Origin: Streptomyces lushanensis
Lineage (GTDB): Bacteria > Actinomycetota > Actinomycetes > Streptomycetales > Streptomycetaceae
Direction: 5' to 3'
Assembly (NCBI RefSeq): GCF_001700515.1
Contig: NZ_MAUD01000104.1
Span: 1 to 38,498 of the forward strand
DNA: 38,498 bases
Every line of letters starts with the position of its first letter. Positions within the stretch are counted from its first letter, which is position 1. The notes beneath the pieces are model-generated. The model saw only the letters and a program-made list of their open reading frames with translations, ran no database searches and had not been told where the DNA came from. A program made the translations under genes and the position numbers. This document shows, in pieces, positions 32,449 to 38,498 of the stretch.

Positions 32449-32804
32449 ACTCGGCTCCGGGTGATGGTGACGGTCACATCGTCGAAGGGGACGGCGATCG
32501 GGGCGTCGGGCTTGTGGACGACCACCTCGACCTCCTGGACGCCGTCGTGCTTCAGGCACCGCTGGGCGATGCGCTCGGCCAGGGTCTCGATCAGATCGAC
32601 CGGCTCTCCCCGGACGATCTCGACGACCTCCTCGGCCACGATCCCGTAGTGCACGGTCTTCGCCAGGTCGTCGTCGGCTGCCGCGGGGCGGGTGTCCAGG
32701 CCGAGCACCACGTCCACGATGAAGGTCTGCCCCTCTTCACGCTCCCGGGGGAAGACGCCATGGTGCCCACGGGCCTTGAGGCCGCGCAGCGCGACACGAT
32801 CCAC
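32445..32804 (-). CDS. folB: Dihydroneopterin aldolase
   Basis: The 119-residue FolB starts VDRVALRGLKARGHHGVFPR; the active-site residues lie in GHHGVFPREREEGQ and in TLAERIAQRCL (catalytic Glu and Lys regions, ending KPDAPIAVPFDDV). It cleaves 7,8-dihydroneopterin to the 6-hydroxymethyl pterin. GTG 32804 has AGGAG eight bases upstream; the frame continuing to 32975 is leader. It ends by an ATGA overlap with folK. Confidence 0.94.
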   Translation of the reverse strand: MDRVALRGLKARGHHGVFPREREEGQTFIVDVVLGLDTRPAAADDDLAKTVHYGIVAEEVVEIVRGEPVDLIETLAERIAQRCLKHDGVQEVEVVVHKPDAPIAVPFDDVTVTITRSRV

Positions 32805-32992
32805 GCGAATCACTCCTGCTGTCGTTGGTCTCGGGGCACCTGTCCGGTCAAGGGCGGCACCGTGCCCCCGTTTGAATCTACCCGCGAGCGCCGACACCGT
32901 TCCCCCGCGGGGGACGGGCGGTGTGTCACATGGGCCGTGACCACCGCCGTCCACCGCTGCCGGTATCCCGTTCACAGGGGCCGCCTACCCAC

Positions 32993-33448
32993 TCAGGCGG
33001 GTGTCTCGTCGTCCGGTTCGTCATCGGTTTCGGTCAGAACGGGTGAACCGTGATGCGACCAGAGCTTCCAGCCCTCGGGCGTACGCCGGAACACGTTGGT
33101 GGCGACGACGAGCTGGCCGACGAGCGGTCCCAGCTCGCCGCTCTCCTCGGCCGGGCCGCCGCTGAGGATGTTCTCGGTGCAGGTCACCAGGGCGGTGTCG
33201 GCGGCGACGGAGACCGTGACATCGGTGAGGAAGAACTGGATGTACTCGGTGTTCGCCATGATCAGGGCGTACGAGCGCAGGACGTCGCCGCGGCCGGTCA
33301 GAACCGGCCAGCCAGGATGGACACAGGAGATCTCGTCGTCGTCGTCCAGCCAGAGCCCGGACAGCGAGTCGAGGTCGCCGCGCTCCATGGCCTCGTAGAA
33401 GGTGGTGTTGGCCTGCTCGACCCGCTCGTTGTCCGTGAGGGCGGTCAC
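32993..33448 (-). CDS. Nuclear transport factor 2 (SnoaL-like) protein in the folate block
   Basis: The 151-residue NTF2-like protein (SnoaL_3 type) has NTTFYEAMERGDLDSLSGLW, ISCVHPGWPVLTGRGDVLRS, YIQFFLTDVTV and GWKLWSHHGSPV. This cone-shaped alpha+beta fold often hosts small hydrophobic ligands. Its gene sits between folP and folB; the GTG start overlaps the folP stop as GTGA. That conserved coupling suggests a folate-pathway link, but the ligand or reaction is unknown. The C-terminus is acidic (TETDDEPDDETP). Confidence 0.9.
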   Translation of the reverse strand: MTALTDNERVEQANTTFYEAMERGDLDSLSGLWLDDDDEISCVHPGWPVLTGRGDVLRSYALIMANTEYIQFFLTDVTVSVAADTALVTCTENILSGGPAEESGELGPLVGQLVVATNVFRRTPEGWKLWSHHGSPVLTETDDEPDDETPA

Positions 33449-34308
33449 CGGGCGGCGCCCTCGACCGCGCGGGCCACGCGGACCGCGTCGGCCGTCGCCC
33501 GCACCTCATGGACCCGGACCGCCCAGGCGCCCTGGTGCGCGGCGATGGCGGAGACGGCCGCGGTGGCCGCGTCGCGTTCACGGGCGGGCGGCGGGGCGCC
33601 TTCGCCGACGGCCAGAACACGGCCGAGGAATCGCTTGCGGGAGGCGGCGACCAGCAGCGGACGGCCCAGGGAGCGCAGCTCCGGCAGATGGGCGAGGAGC
33701 GCCAGATCGTGTTCGGCCTGTTTGGCGAAGCCCAGACCGGGGTCGATGACGAGGTACTCGGGGCCGATACCGCCGGCGATCACCGCGTCCATCCGGGCGC
33801 GCAGCTCGGTCACGACCTCCCCGACGACGTCCGTGTAGACGGCCCGGCTGTTCATGTCCTGGCTGAAGCCGCGCCAGTGCATCACCACGAAGGGCACCCG
33901 GGCGGCGGCGACCGCGGGCACCATGGCCGGGTCGGCGAGCCCGCCGCTGACGTCGTTGACGAGGACGGCGCCGGCCGCGACGGCCTGCTCGGCGACGGAG
34001 GCGCGCATGGTGTCGACGGAGACGGTGACGCCCTCGGCCGCGAGGCCCCGTACGACCGGTACGACGCGCCTCAGCTCCTCGTCCTCGTCGACCCGGGTGG
34101 CGCCGGGCCGGGTCGACTCGCCGCCGACGTCGACCAGATCGGCGCCCTCGGCGACCAGATCGAGGCCGCGCTTGACCGCGGCGGTGGTGTCGAACCAGCG
34201 ACCGCCGTCGGAGAAGGAGTCGGGTGTCACATTGACGACGCCCATGACCGCGCAGCGGTCCCACCCCGGCAGGCCCTCGACGGTGCCCCGTCCACGCAAC
34301 GTACTCAT
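33445..34308 (-). CDS. folP: Dihydropteroate synthase
   Basis: The 287-residue TIM-barrel enzyme has the DHPS signatures GVVNVTPDSFSDGG (pterin/pABA loop), DVGGESTRPGA, SVDTMRA, LVNDVSGG, VMHWRG and the pyrophosphate-binding DPGLGFAK, plus SRKRFLG. It joins pABA to the pterin pyrophosphate and is the sulfonamide target. ATG 34308 follows AGGGTGGG, closely spaced. Its last bases overlap the start of the NTF2-like gene. The upstream gap to mprF is only 59 bases. Confidence 0.96.
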   Translation of the reverse strand: MSTLRGRGTVEGLPGWDRCAVMGVVNVTPDSFSDGGRWFDTTAAVKRGLDLVAEGADLVDVGGESTRPGATRVDEDEELRRVVPVVRGLAAEGVTVSVDTMRASVAEQAVAAGAVLVNDVSGGLADPAMVPAVAAARVPFVVMHWRGFSQDMNSRAVYTDVVGEVVTELRARMDAVIAGGIGPEYLVIDPGLGFAKQAEHDLALLAHLPELRSLGRPLLVAASRKRFLGRVLAVGEGAPPPARERDAATAAVSAIAAHQGAWAVRVHEVRATADAVRVARAVEGAAR

Positions 34309-34367
34309 ATGCCCACCCTAGGCCGTGTCCGGCACATCGCGTCGTCCGCCCGCGGGGCGGGGAGGGC

Positions 34368-36305
34368 TCAGACGGGCGTGGTGTGGGCGCACGGGCGGCG
34401 GCGGTCACGGGCCGGACGGCGCAGCGGGCGCGGCAGGGTGATCGTCACGAAGCCCTCCGCCCGCATCGCGGCGAAGCCGATCCTGGGCAGCTCGCCGGTG
34501 GAGCGGAAGACGACGTACCGGGGCTCCCAGCGCGGCTGGAACTTCGCGTTGAAGCGGTACAGCGACTCGATCTGGAACCAGCGGGAGAGGAAGACGAGCA
34601 GAGCGCGCCAGCCGCGCAGCACCGGCCCCGCGCCGAGCCGCTCGCCGCGGGCCAGCGCCGAGCGGAACATGGCGAAGTTGAGGGAGACACGTGCCACGCC
34701 CAGTCCGGGCGCGGCCCGCAGCGCGGCGACGATCAGCAGTTCGTTCATGCCCGGGTCGGCGGTGCGGTCGCGGCGCATCAGATCGAGGGACATGCCGTCC
34801 GTACCCCAGGGCACGAAGTGCAGGACGGCCCGGAGATCGCCGTACGGTCCTGGCCCGGGTGCGCCGGGGGCGCAGGGCCGGTGCGCGGTGGCGATCACCG
34901 AGTCGCCGTCCGCCGGGTCGCCGATCCGGCCGAGCGCCATGGAGAAGCCGCGCTCGGTGTCGGTGCCGCGCCAGTGGTCGGCGGCGCCGCGGATCCTGGC
35001 CAGCTCCGCTTCGGAGAGATCAGCGACGCGCCGTACCCGTGTTTCGTAGCCCGCGCGTTCGATGCGCTTGACCATCTGGCGTACGTTCCGCATGGCGCGT
35101 CCGTGCAGGGAGAAGTCCGGTACGTCCACCACCGCCTCGTCGCCCAGCTCCAGCGCGTCGAGTCCGGTCTCACGGGTCCAGACCTCGCCGCCGGTCTCGC
35201 TGCACCCCATGACGGCGGGTGTCCACGAGTGGGCCCTGGCCTCGTCCATGAAGCGTTCGATGGCGCCCGGCCAGGCCTCGACGTCGCCGAGGGGATCGCC
35301 GCTGGCGAGCATCACTCCGGAGACGACGCGGTAGCAGACGGCGGCCTTGCCGCTGGGGGAGAAGACGACGCCCTTGTCGCGGCGGAGCGCGAAGTGGCCG
35401 AGGGAGTCGCGGTGGCCGTGGCGCGCGAGCAGGGCGCGCAGCCGCCGCTCGTCCTCCTCGGTCAGACGCGCGGCCGGGTGTTCCGGGCGGAAGGCGAGGT
35501 ACATGGTGGTGAGGGCGGTGAGCAGGCCGAGCGCGCCGAGCGAGTAGCCGACGGTCCAGTCCACGCTGCCGGTGTAGTCGACGGGGCCCTGCGCGCCGAA
35601 CAGGCCGTACAGCACATGTTCGAGACGGTCCGTCAGACCGGGGTCGCCGAGGGTCCGGTGCGGATGGGCGCTGACGATGACCAGACCGAGACCGAGGGAG
35701 CCGGCACCCATCAGGACGAAGTTCGCCAGGGCCTTCCAGCGGCTGCGCGGATCGGGCAGGGCCGCGAACTCGCCCCGGTGCCGCAGCAGAAGGGTGAACA
35801 GGACGAGCGAGAGCAGGGCGCCGACGAGGGAGTGCCGGTAGCCGAACTGGGACACGGCGCCCGCGGGCAGCAGGACGACCGCGGCCCGCCAGGCGCGGCG
35901 CTTGCGCCGTTTGAGGCCATGGGCGAGCAGCAGCAGAAGGACACCGGCGCTCAGGGAGAGCGCGGCGGCGAACGGGCCGAGGGCTCCCGGGAGCACCTCC
36001 GCGAAGCTGTGCATCCTGCTGTGGCGGAAGCGGGGGAAGACACCGGCGGCGATGTCGACGAGACCGATCAGGGCGCAGGCGGTGCCGACACGCGCGGGCA
36101 CCGACTCGGGACGCGGACCTCGCCACAGCCGTGGCAGACGGCGGAACAGCCGCGGCGGGCGCGGGGACAGGTCCCGAACGCGGTGGAACGGAGGCGGTAC
36201 GTCGGGGAGCGGGCGGCCCGTCAGCCGATCGGCGGGTATCGCCGGGGTGTGGCGCGGCCGAGTCGGAGCCGATTCCGATTTGTCCCCATCTAGCGTCTCA
36301 GACAT
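34368..36305 (-). CDS. mprF: MprF-like aminoacyl-phosphatidylglycerol synthase
   Basis: A 645-residue membrane protein. After a Pro/Arg-rich N-terminus (1-70) come about five or six hydrophobic segments (75-290, such as GLVDIAAGVF and AALSLSAGVLLLLLAHG). A DUF2156 synthase domain spans about 310-620, with SGKAAVCYRVVSGVMLASGDPLG, GFSMALGRIGD, DLMRR and SLNFAMFR, the typical order. It transfers an amino acid (lysine or alanine) from aminoacyl-tRNA to phosphatidylglycerol and reduces negative surface charge. The flippase part is short compared with the 14-helix Staphylococcus MprF. No lysyl-tRNA synthetase domain is fused, unlike mycobacterial LysX. ATG 36305 is followed by MSETLDGD; the frame beyond lies in the divergent promoter. 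Confidence 0.88.
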   Translation of the reverse strand: MSETLDGDKSESAPTRPRHTPAIPADRLTGRPLPDVPPPFHRVRDLSPRPPRLFRRLPRLWRGPRPESVPARVGTACALIGLVDIAAGVFPRFRHSRMHSFAEVLPGALGPFAAALSLSAGVLLLLLAHGLKRRKRRAWRAAVVLLPAGAVSQFGYRHSLVGALLSLVLFTLLLRHRGEFAALPDPRSRWKALANFVLMGAGSLGLGLVIVSAHPHRTLGDPGLTDRLEHVLYGLFGAQGPVDYTGSVDWTVGYSLGALGLLTALTTMYLAFRPEHPAARLTEEDERRLRALLARHGHRDSLGHFALRRDKGVVFSPSGKAAVCYRVVSGVMLASGDPLGDVEAWPGAIERFMDEARAHSWTPAVMGCSETGGEVWTRETGLDALELGDEAVVDVPDFSLHGRAMRNVRQMVKRIERAGYETRVRRVADLSEAELARIRGAADHWRGTDTERGFSMALGRIGDPADGDSVIATAHRPCAPGAPGPGPYGDLRAVLHFVPWGTDGMSLDLMRRDRTADPGMNELLIVAALRAAPGLGVARVSLNFAMFRSALARGERLGAGPVLRGWRALLVFLSRWFQIESLYRFNAKFQPRWEPRYVVFRSTGELPRIGFAAMRAEGFVTITLPRPLRRPARDRRRPCAHTTPV

Positions 36306-36446
36306 CGCTTCCCGTGGCTCCGCGAGAGAGTGTGGTGTCCGAGTCCGCCTCTTCTGTGCGGCACCGGACATTTTGCGATCTCTAGGACGGGGCTTTCGGG
36401 GGGCGGGTTCCTCCGCGTTCGGGAAAATCTCACGGGAGAAAGCTCG

Positions 36447-37565
36447 GTGGACATGGGTCTTACCAGCCGTAAAGTCCTCGCCCTGGCCGTCCTGCTGGCC
36501 GTGCTGCTGTTCTTCGCCACGGTCTGGCTGTGGCCGCGGCTGTCCGCGCGTACCGCGCGTGCCGTGTTCGGCCGTGTGGGTCTGCTGTTCGCCACTCAGG
36601 TGACGCTCTTCATGGCCGTCGGTCTGGTGGCGAACCAGTACTTCCTCTTCTACGGCTCCTGGCGGGACCTCTTCGGCCAGGAGCAGGAGCTGGGAGCGGT
36701 CGTCGGCCGGGCGGGCAACGGCAGGAACATCACGGTGATGGACACCCAGCGCTCGCCCGTGCCGGGAAGCAAGCAGCCCACGGTGGCCGGCCAGATCCAG
36801 AAGATCGCCGTCGGCGGCCCGAGGTCCGGGATCGACAGCACCGCGTACGTCTATCTGCCGCCCGAGTACTTCCAGCACCACTTCTCGCGGCTGTCCTTCC
36901 CCGCGACGGTGGTGCTCACCGGCTATCCCGGTGTGGCGGAGAATCTGATCAAGGGCCTGAACTATCCGAGGACCGCCTGGGAGCTGGCCAGGAAGGGCAA
37001 GATGCAGCCGATGGTCCTGGTGATGCTGCGGCCCACCGTGGCGCCCCCGAGGGACACCGAGTGCGTGGACGTGCCCGGCGGTCCGCAGACCGAGACCTTC
37101 TTCGCCAGGGATCTGCCGCTGGCGGTGTCACGGACGTACCGCGTCAAGAGCGAGCCGCGCAACTGGGGCATCATCGGCAACTCCACCGGAGGCTACTGCG
37201 CGCTGAAGATCGCTCTGCACCATCCGGAGCGGTATTCGGTGGGCGCGGGACTCTCCGCGGACTACAAGGCGGCGGAGGACCCGACCACCGGTGACCTCTT
37301 CCACGGCGACCAGCGGCTGAGGAACCGGGCCGATCTGCTCTGGAGCCTGGAGCATCTCCCGCAGGGCAACTCGTCCCTGCTCGTCACCAGTTCCAGGAAG
37401 GGCGAGCGCAATCTCCGGGCCACCCGGGAGTTCATCAGCAAGGTCAGACCGCCCGCGCAGGTGTCGTCGATCATCCTCGACAGCGGCGCGCACAACTTCA
37501 ACACCTGGCGCAGGGAGATCCCGTCGGCGCTGGAGTGGATGAGCGGCCGGCTCAGCGCCGACTGA
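36447..37565 (+). CDS. Membrane-anchored alpha/beta-hydrolase (esterase D-like)
   Basis: A 372-residue protein with N-terminal membrane helices (about 9-28 and 45-65) and an extracytoplasmic esterase of the putative-esterase/mycolyltransferase-like family. The nucleophile motif GNSTGG has its serine near 246, and DSGAHNFNTWR near the C-terminus supplies the likely histidine (AHNF). Start GTG 36447 has GGGAGAA six bases upstream; ATG 36453 is close and plausible. It diverges from mprF across 141 bases. The family includes trehalose mycolyltransferase-like and acyl esterases; the substrate is unknown. It overlaps the 3' end of the ABC gene by 14 bases, tail to tail. Confidence 0.88.
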   Translation: MDMGLTSRKVLALAVLLAVLLFFATVWLWPRLSARTARAVFGRVGLLFATQVTLFMAVGLVANQYFLFYGSWRDLFGQEQELGAVVGRAGNGRNITVMDTQRSPVPGSKQPTVAGQIQKIAVGGPRSGIDSTAYVYLPPEYFQHHFSRLSFPATVVLTGYPGVAENLIKGLNYPRTAWELARKGKMQPMVLVMLRPTVAPPRDTECVDVPGGPQTETFFARDLPLAVSRTYRVKSEPRNWGIIGNSTGGYCALKIALHHPERYSVGAGLSADYKAAEDPTTGDLFHGDQRLRNRADLLWSLEHLPQGNSSLLVTSSRKGERNLRATREFISKVRPPAQVSSIILDSGAHNFNTWRREIPSALEWMSGRLSAD

Positions 37566-38498
37566 GGCTGATCGTCTCCAGTTCCACCTCGGTACGGGGG
37601 ATGTCGTGCGCGTCCGCGTCGATGGAGCGGCGCAGCGCCTCGTGCAGCCGCGCGGGCGTGAGGACGCCCAGGAACCGTCCGGTCTCCTCCTTGTCGATGA
37701 CCGCGATCCATCCGGCGTCGTGCTGGAGCATCGTGGCGAACGCCTGTTTGAGCGAGGCACCGAGCGGCAGCCACGCGTCCATCCGGCGGGCGTGCTCCCG
37801 TACGGTCCCGGTCCTGGACGAGCCGGTCCGGTCGGTGGAGATCCAGCCGTGCAGATTGTCCTTCGAGTCCAGGACGACGGCCCAGCGCGCGCCCTCCTCG
37901 GCGAGCTTCGCGGCGGCGCCGCGGAGCGGGTCGTCGAGATGCAGGACGGGCGGCTGTTCGAGATCGCCCTCCTCGATGGGGGTGACGGAGAGCCGCTTGA
38001 GACCGCGGTCGGCGCCCACGAAGTCCGCGACATACGGTGTGGCGGGAGTGCCGAGCACGGCGGCGGGAGCATCGAACTGTTCGATCCTGCCCTGTCCGTA
38101 GACGGCGATCCGGTCGCCGAGACGGACGGCCTCCTCGATGTCGTGCGTGACGAACAGCACAGTCTTGCGGACGGCCGCCTGGAGCTTGAGGAACTCGCTC
38201 TGGAGATGGTCGCGTACGACGGGATCGACCGCGCCGAACGGCTCGTCCATCAGCAGGACGGGCGGGTCGGCGGCCAGGGCGCGGGCCACCCCGACGCGCT
38301 GGCGCTGGCCGCCGGAGAGCTGCTCGGGATAGCGGTCGCCGTAGACGGACGGGTCGAGACCGACCAGGTCGAGCAGTTCGGCGGCGCGCCGGCGGCCCTT
38401 GGCGCGCTGCCAGCCGAGGAGATGCGGAACGGTCGCGGTGTTCTCCAGGACTGTCTTGTGCGGGAAGAGCCCGACCTGCTGGATGACATAGCCGATAC
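37552..38498 (-). CDS. Osmoprotectant-type ABC transporter ATPase with CBS domain (N-terminus beyond right edge)
   Basis: The 3' 314 codons are visible; the Walker A part lies off the right edge. It shows the Q-loop (GYVIQQVGLFPHKTV), signature LSGGQRQRVGVARAL, Walker B VLLMDEP, D-loop FGAVDP and switch VTHDIEEAVRLGDRIAV. A C-terminal CBS pair (VLHLDDPL..., AGWIAVIDKEETGRFLGVLT) is characteristic of ProV/OpuA/OpuC proteins, which sense ionic strength or nucleotide. It energises uptake of glycine betaine, proline or choline-like solutes. The permease and binding protein would lie outside the window. Its last 14 bases overlap the esterase 3' end. Confidence 0.94.
   Translation of the reverse strand, partial: IGYVIQQVGLFPHKTVLENTATVPHLLGWQRAKGRRRAAELLDLVGLDPSVYGDRYPEQLSGGQRQRVGVARALAADPPVLLMDEPFGAVDPVVRDHLQSEFLKLQAAVRKTVLFVTHDIEEAVRLGDRIAVYGQGRIEQFDAPAAVLGTPATPYVADFVGADRGLKRLSVTPIEEGDLEQPPVLHLDDPLRGAAAKLAEEGARWAVVLDSKDNLHGWISTDRTGSSRTGTVREHARRMDAWLPLGASLKQAFATMLQHDAGWIAVIDKEETGRFLGVLTPARLHEALRRSIDADAHDIPRTEVELETISLSRR

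Noticed and set aside
30634..34308. Possible inversion of the folP-folK block relative to folE
   Set aside because: folE is on the plus strand and the rest of the folate genes on the minus strand, which looked like an inversion. The convergent order matches the S. coelicolor arrangement as I remember it, so it is probably ancestral.

Overview
The window is high-GC actinobacterial chromosome, almost certainly Streptomyces. Third codon positions are overwhelmingly G or C, GTG and TTG starts are common, and the gene set is typical of the genus: DUF397 and XRE/DUF5753 regulators, several HATPase anti-sigma-type proteins and a SpoIIE-type phosphatase. The run dacB - Zn-protease - tilS - hpt - ftsH - folE facing a DUF3180 - folK - folB - NTF2 - folP block, followed by mprF, is the core-chromosome order I remember from S. 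coelicolor (about SCO3397-SCO3410). That is recall, not a search. I saw no tRNA, rRNA, CRISPR array, insertion sequence or phage gene.

Layout. 1-2615: a GT2 glycosyltransferase coupled by an ATGA overlap to a right-handed beta-helix secreted protein that runs off the left edge, a candidate exopolysaccharide pair. 2842-5736: a GAF-PAS-PAS-GAF-PP2C-HATPase signalling protein. 5860-10072: a small secreted protein, two MDR-family oxidoreductases and an actinobacterial PolI-like polymerase. 10159-11984: an HATPase gene overlapping a DUF2786 gene. 12074-13178: a lipoprotein, then a repeat-rich stretch ending in a frameshifted remnant of a second ribosomal protein S18 gene. 13420-15772: a DUF397 / HATPase / XRE-DUF5753 regulatory set. 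15827-17293: an aldehyde dehydrogenase-fold protein with no cysteine at all. 17348-18300: a PadR regulator and the deletion remnant of the DrrA-like ABC ATPase it probably once controlled. 18356-22555: glutamate decarboxylase, a DedA protein and a ThrE-type exporter. 22825-31239: ppa, dacB, Zn-protease, tilS, hpt, ftsH and folE. 31281-34308: the folate block. 34368-38498: MprF, a divergent membrane-anchored esterase and an osmoprotectant-type ABC ATPase cut by the right edge.

How parts work together. folE, folP, folB and folK give most of the tetrahydrofolate pathway from GTP. hpt, tilS and ftsH sit in the familiar essential cluster. The DUF397, HATPase and XRE genes look like one regulatory unit, because the two intergenic regions that serve them carry the same element: hexamers ending in GCA that finish in a TGCACGTGCA palindrome.

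Most worth a second look: the cysteine-free aldehyde dehydrogenase; the decayed rpsR paralogue that keeps its ribosome binding site and a terminator-like hairpin; the PadR regulator left with operator-like palindromes but no transporter; the shared operator-like element; and a family of 6-bp-periodic tracts placed repeatedly at gene starts and in intergenic regions.
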